Notes: generated by a model from the letters alone, not told the origin. Numbered from the stretch's first letter, positions 1 to 8,525 are shown. The stretch: 64,000 bases of DNA from Rhodococcus sp. 14-2483-1-2 (GCF_002259405.1 NZ_NPFW01000003.1:1-64000), one strand, 5' to 3'. Numbers and translations are program-made.

Positions 1-114
1 GTGGACCTTGTCCACCGCCGCCTCACCGGAGGGAATCTCCGCAACCGCGAGACGTTTACGAAGATCGGCCAATTTACCCGCAGTCGTATGAATATCGGGT
101 TCGGTCGTTGTCAT
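1..114 (-). CDS. Acyl-CoA carboxylase beta subunit, N-terminal fragment (cut by window edge)
   Basis: Only the first 38 codons are inside the window; the gene reads leftwards off the edge. The translation starts [19 protein letters not shown] and ends at VDKVH. This is the usual opening of propionyl- or acetyl-CoA carboxylase carboxyltransferase chains of the AccD type in mycolic-acid actinomycetes, whose IHTTAGKLA segment precedes the carboxyltransferase domain. The family transfers carboxyl from biotin to acyl-CoA, working with a biotinylated alpha subunit. An acyl-CoA dehydrogenase ends 50 bp upstream on the same strand, so the two probably form an operon for short or branched acyl-CoA catabolism. 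The true substrate cannot be read from 38 residues. Confidence 0.8.
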   Translation of the reverse strand, partial: MTTTEPDIHTTAGKLADLRKRLAVAEIPSGEAAVDKVH

Positions 115-163
115 GAAGGTGTCCCCTACGGTTGCTGTTCGGACGTGTCGAATGGTTCTGATG

Positions 164-1306
164 TCAGCTGGTTGCGAGTGAACGAGCGATCACCAGACGC
201 TGAATCTGGTTGGTGCCCTCGAAAATCTGAGTGATCTTGGCGTCGCGCATATAGCGCTCGACGCGGAAGTCGCGGGTGTACCCGTAGCCGCCGAACACCT
301 GCACCGCATCGGTGGTCACCTTCATGGCAGCATCGGTGGCGATCAGCTTGGCCACGGAAGCGTTGCGCGAGTACGGAAGTCCGGCGTCACGCCGACGGGC
401 AGCATCGAGGTAGGTGGCGCGGGCGGAGTCCACTGCCGCCGCCATGTCCGCCAGCACGAAACCGAGGCCTTGGTGGTCGATGATCTTCTTGCCGAACGCC
501 GTGCGTTCCTGCGCGTACTTCACCGCGTCGTCGAGTGCCGCCTGGGCGATTCCCACTGCTACAGCGGCAATTCCGAGCCGTCCGGCATCGAGTGCACTGA
601 AGGCGATCTGCAGTCCCTGCCCCTCCGCGCCGATTCGCCACTCGGTGGGTACGTGCACGTTGTCGTAGTGCGCCGAGGTCGTCGGGATCGCGTGCAGTCC
701 CATCTTCTCCTCGGGCCTGCCGAAGCTCAGGCCGTCGGTTCCATCCGGAACCAGAAAGCACGAGATACCCTTCGATCCTTCGCCTGTTCGAGCGAACAGG
801 TTGTAGAAGTCGGCCACTCCGCCGTGCGTGATCCACGCCTTCGATCCGTTCACCGTGTAGCCGCCCTCGGTCGGGGTGGCCTTGCAACTCAATGCGGCAG
901 CGTCCGAACCGGCCTGCGCCTCGGACAGCGAGTAGGCGCCGATCTGTGCCCCACCGAGCATGTCGGGAAGCTTGTCGGCTTTCTGTCGGTCGGTACCGAA
1001 CGCCATCACGGGATAGCAAGCCAGACCGTGCACGCTCACTGCGACTGCCACTGCCGCCCAGCGCGACGCCAGTTCTTCGAGGACCTGGAGGTAGACCTCG
1101 TACGGTTGGCCTCCACCTCCCCATTCCTCCGCGTACGGCAGGCTCAGCAGTCCCGCCTCACCCAGGGTGGCGAACACGCGGTCGGGGTACGCCTCACGCC
1201 GTTCGTGGTCGTCGACGATCGGGTCGAGCACCTTGTCTGCCACGTCGCGGGTCAGCGCGATGAGGTCGCGCGCTTCGGCAGTGGGCAACAGACGATCGAC
1301 GGGCAC
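164..1306 (-). CDS. Acyl-CoA dehydrogenase
   Basis: The 380-residue flavoprotein oxidises an acyl-CoA to the 2,3-enoyl-CoA using FAD. Family signatures are clear: SEAQAGSD at about 128-135 (flavin/substrate loop), [12 protein letters not shown] at about 336-347, and [10 protein letters not shown] at about 361-370, where Glu363 is the catalytic base of the short/branched-chain enzymes. I chose the GTG at 1306 because GGAGG lies eight bases upstream and the residues before it do not look like protein. The gene runs towards an acyl-CoA carboxylase gene, which suggests degradation of a branched or odd-chain acyl-CoA. The promoter region shared with the divergent TetR gene holds four AGTAC boxes and is likely repressed by that TetR. 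Exact substrate is unknown. Confidence 0.93.
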   Translation of the reverse strand: MPVDRLLPTAEARDLIALTRDVADKVLDPIVDDHERREAYPDRVFATLGEAGLLSLPYAEEWGGGGQPYEVYLQVLEELASRWAAVAVAVSVHGLACYPVMAFGTDRQKADKLPDMLGGAQIGAYSLSEAQAGSDAAALSCKATPTEGGYTVNGSKAWITHGGVADFYNLFARTGEGSKGISCFLVPDGTDGLSFGRPEEKMGLHAIPTTSAHYDNVHVPTEWRIGAEGQGLQIAFSALDAGRLGIAAVAVGIAQAALDDAVKYAQERTAFGKKIIDHQGLGFVLADMAAAVDSARATYLDAARRRDAGLPYSRNASVAKLIATDAAMKVTTDAVQVFGGYGYTRDFRVERYMRDAKITQIFEGTNQIQRLVIARSLATS

Positions 1307-1332
1307 GTGAAAAACCTCCGGAAAGTTCGGAC

Positions 1333-1392
1333 CAGTACTGCCGGATGATCCGCAGTACTGATGCAGAGTACTGCACAAGGCGATGCAGTACC
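1333..1392. promoter_or_regulatory. Four-box AGTACT operator between acyl-CoA dehydrogenase and TetR
   Basis: The divergent intergenic region contains CAGTACTG at 1333-1340, CAGTACTG again at 1353-1360, AGTACT at 1367-1372 (inside GCAGAGTACTGC) and CAGTACC at 1386-1392. The centres are spaced about 20, 13 and 20 bp apart, a symmetrical layout. Placed just in front of both start codons, it looks like the operator of the neighbouring TetR. Binding is inferred. Confidence 0.6.
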
Positions 1393-1401
1393 ATCCCTGA
1401 T

Positions 1402-1983
1402 GTGAACGCACCCGTGACCTCGCATGCGACGGCACGCCGTTCCGAACTCTTCGACCAGCTCGTGAGCCTGTTTCTGGCGGAGGGCTTCGCACACCTGACG
1501 CTCGACACCATCGCGGCCCGCCTCCGATGCTCCAAGTCCACCCTGTACACACTGGCATCGAGCAAGGACCAGCTGGTCGGCGGTGCCACCGTGCACTACT
1601 TCAAGTCCATGACCACGCAGGTCGAAAGCGCGGTCGCCGAGGTCGACGGCACCCGCAATCGCATCACCACATATCTGACCGCGGTGGGAGCAGCTCTGGA
1701 ATCGGCATCCGAGCAGTTCATGACCGACCTGGCATCACTCGAGGCGGCCCGCTCGGTGTACGAACGCAACACTGCGATCGCCGCGCGCCGCGTCCAGGAA
1801 CTGATCAGCGAGGGCGTGGCCAGCGGCGAAGTGCGCGACGTGCACGCGGCCTTCGTCGGCGACGTCGCCTCCTCGGTCATGGTTCGCATTCAGACTCGCG
1901 AGGTGTTCCGCCTGACCGGACTGAGCGACGGCGACGCCTATCTCGAACTGGCAAAGCTCTTGACCGCAGGCATCGGCGCGTAG
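1402..1983 (+). CDS. TetR-family transcriptional regulator
   Basis: The 193-residue protein has a TetR N-terminal DNA-binding domain with the helix-turn-helix at about residues 31-54 (TLDTIAARLRCSKSTLYT), followed by a helical ligand-binding part. The GTG at 1402 is preferred over an upstream ATG at 1345 because the earlier start would put the reading frame through the operator boxes at 1353-1392. No good ribosome-binding site is visible, so the message may be leaderless. It diverges from the acyl-CoA dehydrogenase gene. By family precedent it represses that gene and itself and is released by an acyl-CoA or related ligand; this is inference. Confidence 0.85.
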   Translation: MNAPVTSHATARRSELFDQLVSLFLAEGFAHLTLDTIAARLRCSKSTLYTLASSKDQLVGGATVHYFKSMTTQVESAVAEVDGTRNRITTYLTAVGAALESASEQFMTDLASLEAARSVYERNTAIAARRVQELISEGVASGEVRDVHAAFVGDVASSVMVRIQTREVFRLTGLSDGDAYLELAKLLTAGIGA

Positions 1984-2064
1984 CCCCGACGCCGGGAATG
2001 GATTCACCCCGACACACGCTGAAGTACAGTGAATGTAGTTGATCCTTCAACGAAAGAGCACGTG

Positions 2065-3084
2065 ATGAAGAAGATCGGATTCCTGTCCTTCGGACACTGG
2101 TCACCGTCCCCACAGTCGCAGACGAGGTCCGCGTCGGACGTGCTGCTGCAGTCCATCGACCTGGCGGTCGCAGCCGAAGAACTGGGTGCCGACGGCGCGT
2201 ACTACCGCGTCCATCACTTCGCCAACCAACTCGCGTCGCCGTTCCCTCTACTCGCTGCCGTCGGCGCCAGGACGAGCACCATCGAGATCGGCACCGGCGT
2301 CATCGACATGCGCTACGAGAACCCGTTCTACATGGCCGAGGATTCGGGCTCCGCCGATCTCATCTCGGGTGGGCGGCTGCAGCTCGGGATCAGCAGAGGA
2401 TCGCCCGAGCAGGTAATCGAGGGTTACCGCTATTTCGGCTACACCCCGGCCGAGGGCTCCGATCATGCCGACATGGCCCGCGAGCACACCCGTATCTACC
2501 TCGACCTCCTCGAAGGCAAGGGCTTCGCGCAGCCCAATCCACGGCCGATGTTTCCCAACCCGCCCGGACTACTGCGCCTCGAACCGCACTCCCCCGGTTT
2601 GCGGCAGCGAATCTGGTGGGGTGCCGGCACCCGCGATACCGCCGAGTGGACCGCGCGACAGGGCATGAATCTGATGAGTTCGACGCTGTTGAGCGAAGAC
2701 ACCGGTGTGCCGTTCCATCAACTGCAGGCCGAGCAGATCGAGCGATTCCACAAGACGTGGAGCGACGCCGGACACGACTTCGCGCCGCGAACGTCCGTGA
2801 GCCGCAGCATCTTTCCGATCGTCAACGATCTCGACCGTGCCTACTTCGGCCGGGAGGGCACTGGCGACGACCAGGTCGGCTATCTCGACGGCGGCAAAGC
2901 TCGATTCGGCAAGACGTACGCGGGTGAGCCCGATCGGCTGATCGAGGAGCTCGCTGCAGACGAAGCGATCGCGGCCGCAGACACTCTGCTGCTCACCGTC
3001 CCCAATCAGCTGGGCGTCGAGTACTGCGCGCACGTATTGGAGACTCTGCTCCGCGACGTCGCTCCGGCGCTGGGGTGGCGTTGA
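2065..3084 (+). CDS. LLM-class (luciferase-like) flavin-dependent oxidoreductase
   Basis: This 339-residue protein belongs to the bacterial-luciferase-like family, TIM-barrel enzymes that use FMNH2 or F420. The opening strand MKKIGFLSFGHW, the segment LGADGAYYRVHHFANQ and LISGGRLQLGISRGSPEQV match the luciferase-like monooxygenase pattern. The start at 2065 has GAAAGAG upstream; the longer frame from 2029 adds residues with no homology-like features. It sits alone, 80 bp after the TetR gene and on the same strand. Substrate and cofactor (FMN or F420) cannot be settled from sequence alone. Confidence 0.85.
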   Translation: MKKIGFLSFGHWSPSPQSQTRSASDVLLQSIDLAVAAEELGADGAYYRVHHFANQLASPFPLLAAVGARTSTIEIGTGVIDMRYENPFYMAEDSGSADLISGGRLQLGISRGSPEQVIEGYRYFGYTPAEGSDHADMAREHTRIYLDLLEGKGFAQPNPRPMFPNPPGLLRLEPHSPGLRQRIWWGAGTRDTAEWTARQGMNLMSSTLLSEDTGVPFHQLQAEQIERFHKTWSDAGHDFAPRTSVSRSIFPIVNDLDRAYFGREGTGDDQVGYLDGGKARFGKTYAGEPDRLIEELAADEAIAAADTLLLTVPNQLGVEYCAHVLETLLRDVAPALGWR

Positions 3085-3168
3085 TCACCTGGTGAGCGTA
3101 TGCGTTTGGGTTCGGCGAACGTGGGTACTGGCAGCGAGTTCACCCACCCCCACCTGCCAGGAGTTCCC

Positions 3169-3975
3169 ATGCTCAAACGCGACGTATCCGCGCGCCTCGA
3201 TGTAGACATCACCGCAGCCACCACGCTCGAATTCCAGATTGCGATCGCGCCACATCCGGGCACGACGGTCACCGAATCACTGTCCTTCGTTCTCGACGGC
3301 AACCCCATCGAGGCAAAGGAAGTGAGCGGGCCGCACGGCAACCGAATTCACGTCATGCCTGCCGACGTGGGCAACCTGCAGGTGTCGTACGACGCCACGA
3401 TCCTGGGCAACACCACCCCGGCACCGGTCACCGACTACGACATGTCGCTCTACCTCCGACCCAGTCGGTACGCCGAGGCCGACAAGTTCTACGGATTCGC
3501 CGCAACCGAATTCGGCGACTACGCGGACTCCGAGGAACTGCTGGCCAAGATTTCCGCATGGGTGGGCGCGCGCCTGAGCTACGTTCCGGGTAGCAGTGAT
3601 CCGATCGACGGAGCCGTCGACACGCTGCTCGCCGGACAGGGCGTCTGCCGCGACTACTCACACCTCGTGGTCGCCATGCTGCGTGCGGTCAACGTTCCGG
3701 CCCGCCTGGTGGCGGTGTACGCACCCGGCTGCGATCCGATGGACTTCCACGCGGTCGCCGAAGCGTTCGTCGGCGGCCAGTGGCGCGTCGTCGATGCCAC
3801 GTGTCTCGCACCTCGCTCGACGCTGGTCCGGATCTCGGTCGGTCGCGATGCTGCCGACACCGCTTTCCTGGACAACCACAAGGGTGCCATCACCCTGAAC
3901 AGTTCTGTCGTCACCGCCGTGGTCGACGGCGAGCTCCCCCAGGACGACATCACCGAGTTGGTCTCCCTCACCTGA
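3169..3975 (+). CDS. Transglutaminase-like domain protein
   Basis: The 268-residue protein carries a C-terminal transglutaminase-like (cysteine protease-fold) domain. The catalytic triad is visible: Cys160 in QGVCRDYSHL, His194 in DFHAVAEAF and Asp209 in WRVVDAT. The N-terminal half is a beta-rich region typical of bacterial members. No signal peptide is present, so it is probably cytoplasmic. The start at 3169 is supported by AGGAG five bases upstream. Bacterial relatives act as peptidases or amide-crosslinking enzymes, and many have no known substrate. It precedes a set of small stress-type genes but is separated from them by 111 bp. Confidence 0.85.
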   Translation: MLKRDVSARLDVDITAATTLEFQIAIAPHPGTTVTESLSFVLDGNPIEAKEVSGPHGNRIHVMPADVGNLQVSYDATILGNTTPAPVTDYDMSLYLRPSRYAEADKFYGFAATEFGDYADSEELLAKISAWVGARLSYVPGSSDPIDGAVDTLLAGQGVCRDYSHLVVAMLRAVNVPARLVAVYAPGCDPMDFHAVAEAFVGGQWRVVDATCLAPRSTLVRISVGRDAADTAFLDNHKGAITLNSSVVTAVVDGELPQDDITELVSLT

Positions 3976-3994
3976 TCCCCAACCGGGTGCCATC

Positions 3995-4008
3995 GTGAGC
4001 TACCTCAC
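3995..4008. promoter_or_regulatory. Inverted repeat upstream of the CsbD-like gene
   Basis: GTGAG-CTAC-CTCAC forms perfect 5-bp arms with a 4-base centre, 79 bp before the csbD-like start. It could be an operator or the weak end of the preceding transcription unit. Confidence 0.3.
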
Positions 4009-4016
4009 AGCGGCGT

Positions 4017-4046
4017 TTGTTTTCGGCGACTGAAACCGACTAAGTA
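4017..4046 (+). promoter_or_regulatory. Possible promoter of the CsbD-like gene
   Basis: TTGTTT (4017-4022) and TAAGTA (4041-4046) are separated by 18 bases and lie 41 bp upstream of the ATG at 4087. The match to the primary sigma consensus is only partial, and an alternative sigma factor would be expected for a stress gene. Position is the main support. Confidence 0.3.
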
Positions 4047-4086
4047 TCCGTTACCAACATTCACAGCCACCTGAAAGGTGTTCACC

Positions 4087-4257
4087 ATGAGCTTCATCGA
4101 CAAGGCCAAGAACGCAGCAGAGGACGCCATCGGCAAGGCCAAGGAAGTTGTCGGCGACGCCACCGACAACAAGGACCTCGAGGCCGAGGGCAAGAAGGAC
4201 CAGGGTTCGGCAGGCGTGAAGAAGGTCGGCGAGAACATCAAGGACACCTTCAAGTAA
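4087..4257 (+). CDS. CsbD-family stress-response protein
   Basis: This short gene encodes 56 residues: MSFIDKAKNAAEDAIGKAKE, then a lysine/aspartate-rich helical tail ending in KKVGENIKDTFK. It matches CsbD-like proteins, small hydrophilic proteins commonly under general-stress sigma control; the molecular role is not established. A good ribosome-binding site (GAAAGG) precedes the ATG. A strong stem-loop follows the stop, so it is probably a monocistronic, abundantly expressed message. Confidence 0.9.
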   Translation: MSFIDKAKNAAEDAIGKAKEVVGDATDNKDLEAEGKKDQGSAGVKKVGENIKDTFK

Positions 4258-4273
4258 CCCACTTCATCGCATC

Positions 4274-4306
4274 GAGTGCCGCCGATCTCGATGATCGGCG
4301 GCACTC
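4274..4306 (+). terminator. Strong stem-loop after the CsbD-like gene
   Basis: Perfect 14-bp arms (4274-4287 and 4293-4306) enclose a 5-base loop TCGAT, starting 17 bp after the stop codon. There is no T-run, as is common for actinomycete terminators. It isolates the CsbD-like gene from the LapA-like gene downstream. Confidence 0.8.
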
Positions 4307-4351
4307 GCTCTCCACCCCACTCTTCTTCACACCAGAGAACGGATTCCCCTC

Positions 4352-4612
4352 ATGACCACATCGACCGACACGGCCGGGACCACCAAGCGTCGCGGCGGAT
4401 TCGCTTCGAAGCTCGCCCTCCTCATCACGCTCGTCCTCGTCGCAGCACTGGTGATCTTCGTGCTGCAGAACACGATTCACACCAACATCAACTTCCTCGG
4501 CTGGAACTTCGAACTCGCTCAGGGTGTGTCCCTGCTCGGTGCCGCTGTCGTCGGTGCCGTCATCACGCTCGCAGCAACGGCCGCACTGAAGGTTCGACGC
4601 GCAGTCCGTTGA
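4352..4612 (+). CDS. LapA/DUF1049-family small membrane protein
   Basis: The 86-residue protein has a short basic N-terminus, a transmembrane helix at about 19-42 (KLALLITLVLVAALVIFVLQ), the segment NTIHTNINFLGWNFE and a second hydrophobic helix at about 58-80. The layout of two helices around the N-x-x-x-V/I-x-FLGW motif is that of the lipopolysaccharide-assembly-protein-A (DUF1049) domain, which occurs widely outside LPS-producing bacteria. The role in actinomycetes is unknown. It lies 29 bp before another small membrane protein gene and probably forms an operon with it. Confidence 0.8.
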   Translation: MTTSTDTAGTTKRRGGFASKLALLITLVLVAALVIFVLQNTIHTNINFLGWNFELAQGVSLLGAAVVGAVITLAATAALKVRRAVR

Positions 4613-4640
4613 CCGACTTCGACACGACAGGATTCCTCCG

Positions 4641-4868
4641 ATGATTCCCTTGCTCGCACGCAAGTACCTGTATCGCTATCTCATCGTCGCGATAGGGCTC
4701 CCCATTCTCGCCCGACTGCTGGCATTCGCCGGTCAGAGCCTCGAGAAGCGAACGGGAAAGGACAACGTCGTATCGAAAGGTCTGAAGTCGGCAGGCAGGT
4801 TCGCGCAACGGCGAGCAGACAAGTCGCAGGGCAGCAAGGATCGCGAGTCCGAGCACGCCCTTCGCTAG
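4641..4868 (+). CDS. Small membrane protein of unknown function
   Basis: The 75-residue protein starts MIPLLARKYLYRYLIVAIG, has one hydrophobic helix at about 13-30, and ends in a strongly basic, hydrophilic tail rich in Lys, Arg and Ser. I do not recognise a family. Close spacing (28 bp) behind the LapA-like gene suggests co-expression. It could be a membrane-anchored stress protein; nothing more can be said. Confidence 0.6.
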   Translation: MIPLLARKYLYRYLIVAIGLPILARLLAFAGQSLEKRTGKDNVVSKGLKSAGRFAQRRADKSQGSKDRESEHALR

Positions 4869-4917
4869 ACCGGTCGACGAGTGCGTCGACCAGCTGTACC
4901 GACCGGCACGGCGACGA

Positions 4918-5223
4918 TCAATGTCCTGCCGGGTCGGTCAGCGACTTGCCTTCCTGAGCCTTCACGCGCTTGCGCTCCAGCAGCACAAGCACGATTCCGG
5001 CGATCAGGAGAACCGGCGCGGCTACCGCCCCGATCCACGTCCAGCCACCGAACCCGTACCCGGCCGCGGTGAGTGTGAGGCCGAGGCTCACCAATGCCAG
5101 GCCGATGCAGATGTATCCCGGCCAGTTGCGGGTGTCGACGATTGCCTCACCGGCGTGGCCGCGGGTTGTCCGGTCGTCATCGGTGGCACCGGCGTCGGCT
5201 TCGCTCATGTTCTCGTGCTCCAT
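4918..5223 (-). CDS. UsfY-like membrane protein
   Basis: The 101-residue product has a hydrophilic N-terminus, then DDRTTRGHAGEAIVDTRNWP followed by GY and two hydrophobic helices (about 50-67 and 74-93), ending in a basic tail. The TTR-x-HAGE-x-x-D-x-x-x-WPGY block is the hallmark I associate with UsfY, encoded upstream of sigF in mycobacteria. Its biochemical role is unknown but it is linked to stress regulation. The ATG at 5223 is chosen for GAGAGG upstream. Together with the CsbD-like gene and the partner-switching module at 8.7-11.2 kb it gives this end of the window a general-stress flavour. Confidence 0.65.
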   Translation of the reverse strand: MEHENMSEADAGATDDDRTTRGHAGEAIVDTRNWPGYICIGLALVSLGLTLTAAGYGFGGWTWIGAVAAPVLLIAGIVLVLLERKRVKAQEGKSLTDPAGH

Positions 5224-5340
5224 GCGGACCTCTCGAGATGATGTGCGACGGCCACTGACCGCAAGCCGGTCCTGAGAAGCGTTCGCCGCCTGCACCTCGC
5301 TCTTCCCCGAACCCGCCGTCCACAAACATGCGACCGAGGC

Positions 5341-6132
5341 TCAGTCGTGCCAACTCACTGCAGCGAACGGGGCGTGGCTCGTCAGTCGACCGACGATGCC
5401 GGCGTGGGCGAAATCTTTGGCGGTGGCGACCGCGTCGAGCACGTCCGTGCCCTTCGCGAGCTCAGCGGTGATGGCTGCGGCGAACACGCAGCCGGCACCC
5501 GACACGCGTTCTTCGCCCACCTTGGGGGCGCGCAGCACCGTCAGTTCGGACCCGTCGTAGACGACGTCGACGGCCTCGTCGCCGGGCAGACCCGCGCCGC
5601 CTTTGACCACCACGAAACGAGGCCCGAGATCGGCAATTCTCTTGGCGGCCTCACCCAGGTCGTCGACGGTGTCGATGGCGTCCATTCCGGACAAGGTCTG
5701 CGCCTCGAACAGATTGGGGGTGATCACGGTGGCCAACGGAAGAATGTCGCGCCGCAGGGCATTGTCGGTGTCGAGTGCGGCACCCGGCTCCTGGCCCTTG
5801 CAGATCAGCACCGGATCGACCACCACATGCCGCCACGGCTGCAGACGCAACGACGTCGCTACCGTGTCCACGGTGACGGGGGTGCCGAGCATGCCGATCT
5901 TCACGACATCGAGATCATGTGCGGCAGTGGCTACTTCGATCTGATCGGCAATGACCGCGCTGTCGATGGGTACGAATCGGTGGCCCCAGCCCGCCTTCGG
6001 ATCGAACGAGACGATGCACGTGATCGTGCCGACTCCGTAGACCCCGAGCCGCTCGAAGGTCTTGAGATCTGCTTGCAGACCGGCTCCGCCGGTGGCTTCC
6101 GAACCAGCGATGACGTACGCGATTGTCGACAT
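5341..6132 (-). CDS. PfkB-type pyridoxine/hydroxymethylpyrimidine kinase (PdxK/ThiD-like)
   Basis: This 263-residue ribokinase-fold enzyme phosphorylates a vitamin B6 or B1 precursor with ATP. Visible family features are AGSEATGGAGLQADLKTFE near the N-terminus, DPVLICKG, and the anion-hole segment GAGCVFAAAITAELAKG. The GAGC form rather than GAGD is typical of the Firmicute-type PdxK/ThiD branch. The start MSTIAYVIAGSEA at 6132 fits the beginning of the fold; the upstream extension does not. It stands alone, convergent to nothing and divergent from an SRPBCC gene. Which vitamer it uses is uncertain. Confidence 0.85.
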   Translation of the reverse strand: MSTIAYVIAGSEATGGAGLQADLKTFERLGVYGVGTITCIVSFDPKAGWGHRFVPIDSAVIADQIEVATAAHDLDVVKIGMLGTPVTVDTVATSLRLQPWRHVVVDPVLICKGQEPGAALDTDNALRRDILPLATVITPNLFEAQTLSGMDAIDTVDDLGEAAKRIADLGPRFVVVKGGAGLPGDEAVDVVYDGSELTVLRAPKVGEERVSGAGCVFAAAITAELAKGTDVLDAVATAKDFAHAGIVGRLTSHAPFAAVSWHD

Positions 6133-6285
6133 GACCTCAGTATGACAATCGCCGATCCGCACCGACGCGAGTGGTCGCCACCGGATTGGGTCCGGCGGTT
6201 TCGGGGCATACGTCGATTTCGTTCGTCTCACCGAGCAAGCAACGACGCCGCGCAGTACATCGACTTCGAGCCCAGGAGTAGCGGC

Positions 6286-6304
6286 GCACGATCGGCGATC
6301 GTGC
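6286..6304. promoter_or_regulatory. 19-bp palindrome upstream of the SRPBCC gene
   Basis: GCACGATC-GGC-GATCGTGC has perfect 8-bp arms and a 3-base centre. It lies 37 bp before the SRPBCC start in the divergent region. It is operator-like, but no regulator gene is adjacent, so the binding protein would be encoded elsewhere. Confidence 0.45.
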
Positions 6305-6340
6305 AATCACGCACCACGACGAGAGTTCGGAGGCCGAATC

Positions 6341-6778
6341 GTGCCCACCAGCAGAAGTACGAAAGCCAGTTGCGAGGACGTCTGGAACGTCCTGGCGAAC
6401 GGATGGAGCTATGCGACCTGGGTCGTCGGCGCATCCCGCATCCGCGCGGTCGATGGACACTGGCCCGCTGTCGGTAGCTCGATCCATCACTCGGTCGGTG
6501 CGTGGCCGGCGGTGCTCAGTGATGTCACGCGTTCGGTGGGACTTCACGCCGGTCGCGAACTGGTGCTGGAGGCACGAGCATTGCCGTTCGGAAAGGCGTC
6601 GATCACGGTGCGACTGCATCCTGTCGCCACAGGGTGCCGTATCGAGATCATCGAGCATGCGATCACCGCGCCCTTCGATCTGGTGCCGGATCGGGTACAG
6701 CACCTGCTGGCGCATCCTCGCAACGCCGAGGCGCTACGCAGGCTCGCGCTCCTGGCCGAGCGATCCACTGCACCGTGA
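6341..6778 (+). CDS. SRPBCC-family (START/polyketide-cyclase-like) protein
   Basis: The 145-residue protein is a small SRPBCC-fold (Bet v 1-like) ligand-binding or cyclase-type protein. Recognisable parts are the opening strand with SCEDVWNVLANGWSYATWVV, the central hydrophobic strands, and the long C-terminal helix NAEALRRLALLAERS. It starts with GTG behind GGAGG. A phytoene-dehydrogenase-like gene follows 154 bp downstream on the same strand; this SRPBCC plus NAD(P)/FAD-oxidoreductase pairing recurs in actinomycetes, so they probably act on the same lipid-like substrate. Function is otherwise unknown. Confidence 0.75.
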   Translation: MPTSRSTKASCEDVWNVLANGWSYATWVVGASRIRAVDGHWPAVGSSIHHSVGAWPAVLSDVTRSVGLHAGRELVLEARALPFGKASITVRLHPVATGCRIEIIEHAITAPFDLVPDRVQHLLAHPRNAEALRRLALLAERSTAP

Positions 6779-6932
6779 GCAAGACACCACTGCGGCAATC
6801 GGTTTCGGGAAACGTGCTGTTCGTGTTCGTTCACGGTGTCGGAAGCCCCGCTCTCGGTGTGGGAGTCGCCCCGCACTTCGTCGGTAACCTGCTGACCAGC
6901 AAGACCGCTACCGAACAGAGGAGTGCAGTCTC

Positions 6933-8525
6933 ATGACCACCACCGAGGTCGACGCGATCGTGATCGGCAGCGGTCACAACGGGTTGGTGGCGGCCGCAGC
7001 GATGGCCGACGCCGGTTGGGACGTCGTGGTCCTCGAGGCTGCCGAACACCCCGGTGGAGCTGTACGCAGTGCGGAGTTGGTTCCCGGTTTCACCAGCGAC
7101 CTCTTCAGCGCCTTCTATCCGCTGGCTCTCGCCTCGCCTGCCATGAAGGCACTCGAGTTGGAAAGCCACGGGCTGCAGTGGTCGCACTCCCCCGCGGTGT
7201 ACGGCCATGCGCGGTCACCGCAGGACACCGACGCTCCGGTCGTCCACCACGACGTCGAGACCACCGCCGCGCGGCTGTCGGAACACGACGCGCGAGACGG
7301 CCGAACCTGGCTGCGGCTCTTCGAGCAATGGGAACGCATTCGCGAGCCCTTCATGAATTCGCTGTTCGGACCGTTTCCACCGGCCGTCCCCGCGGCTCGA
7401 CTCGTCCGCACCCTGGGAGTGCCGGAGACACTGCGCTTCGCACGATTCGCTGCCCTCCCCGCTCGGGTGATGGCTCACGAGCTCTTCCACAGCGAGGCTG
7501 CTCGCTGCCTCCTGCTGGGCAACGCCATGCACGGCGACGTTCCGACCGATGCCCCGGTGAGCGGCATGATGGGTTGGCTGCTCACCATGCTGGCCCAGGA
7601 CGTCGGGTTTCCTACCCCCGTGGGCGGATCGTCCGCGCTGACAAGCGCGTTGATACGGCGTGGTGCCGCGTCGGGTGCGGTGCTCGAATGCGGTCAGGCT
7701 GTCGAGCACATCGAGGTGCGCGGCGGCCGCGCTCGTGCTGTGCACACTGCGGCCGGAAGCACGTTTCGGGCGCGCCGGGCCATCGTGGCCGACGTGTCCG
7801 CACCGGCTCTGTACGGTTCACTGCTTCCGTTCGACGCCGTTCCGCGTCGCGTCCACGACGACCTGCGCACCTTCGAGTGGGACACCCCGGTGGTGAAGGT
7901 GAATTATGCACTCGATCGTCGAATTCCTTGGAACTCACCTTCTTTGGCCGATGCCGGCACGGTTCATCTGGGGGCCGACGACAACGGTCTCGTGCATTGG
8001 GCAGCCGACCTCACCACCGGGGTTCTCCCGCAGAGCCCCTTCATGCTGTTCGGCCAGATGACCACTGCCGATCGGAGCAGATCGCCGGAGGGCACCGAAA
8101 GCGCCTGGGCCTACACGCATCTGCCGAGAGGCGTCGTCGACGACGCGGCCGCCGACACAGTGGCGGATCGAGTGGACCGAGTCCTCGACGCTCACGCCCC
8201 GGGATTCCTGGACTCGGTCGTCGGCCGGGTCGTACAGCGACCGAGCGATCTGCACGGTGCCGACGCCAATCTGCACGGTGGTGCGGTGAACGGCGGAACC
8301 GCGCAGCTGCAGCAGCAGTTGATCTTTCGTCCGACGCCGGGGCTGGGGCGGTCGGAAACGCCGGTGGAGGGCCTGTTCCTGGGTTCGGCATCGGCGCACC
8401 CGGGTGGCGGAGTGCACGGGGCAGCCGGCCTGAATGCTGCCCGGGCAGCGCTCGGCCAGCGAGGTGTACGTGGCTGGGTGAAGAAGAAGATCACCGGTTC
8501 GCTCATCGACGTGTTGACCCGGTAG
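6933..8525 (+). CDS. NAD(P)/FAD-dependent oxidoreductase, phytoene-dehydrogenase-like
   Basis: The 530-residue flavoprotein opens with the dinucleotide-binding motif AIVIGSGHNGLVAAAAMADA (about 9-28), then VVVLEAAEHPGGAVRSAE, as in the CrtI/amine-oxidase clan. The C-terminal FAD segment GLFLGSASAHPGGGVHGAAG is also present. Such proteins desaturate or isomerise polyprenoid-like substrates, but this subgroup is distinct from true carotenoid enzymes and no carotenoid genes are nearby. GAGGAG precedes the ATG. It follows the SRPBCC gene and probably works with it. The exact substrate is unknown. Confidence 0.88.
   Translation: MTTTEVDAIVIGSGHNGLVAAAAMADAGWDVVVLEAAEHPGGAVRSAELVPGFTSDLFSAFYPLALASPAMKALELESHGLQWSHSPAVYGHARSPQDTDAPVVHHDVETTAARLSEHDARDGRTWLRLFEQWERIREPFMNSLFGPFPPAVPAARLVRTLGVPETLRFARFAALPARVMAHELFHSEAARCLLLGNAMHGDVPTDAPVSGMMGWLLTMLAQDVGFPTPVGGSSALTSALIRRGAASGAVLECGQAVEHIEVRGGRARAVHTAAGSTFRARRAIVADVSAPALYGSLLPFDAVPRRVHDDLRTFEWDTPVVKVNYALDRRIPWNSPSLADAGTVHLGADDNGLVHWAADLTTGVLPQSPFMLFGQMTTADRSRSPEGTESAWAYTHLPRGVVDDAAADTVADRVDRVLDAHAPGFLDSVVGRVVQRPSDLHGADANLHGGAVNGGTAQLQQQLIFRPTPGLGRSETPVEGLFLGSASAHPGGGVHGAAGLNAARAALGQRGVRGWVKKKITGSLIDVLTR

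Noticed and set aside
164-1558. A longer N-terminus for the acyl-CoA dehydrogenase (464 residues)
   Set aside because: The added 84 residues overlap the operator and the TetR gene; GGAGG supports the GTG at 1306.
5347-6477. A 376-residue plus-strand open frame
   Set aside because: It is antisense to the PdxK/ThiD-like kinase; the kinase has conserved motifs.
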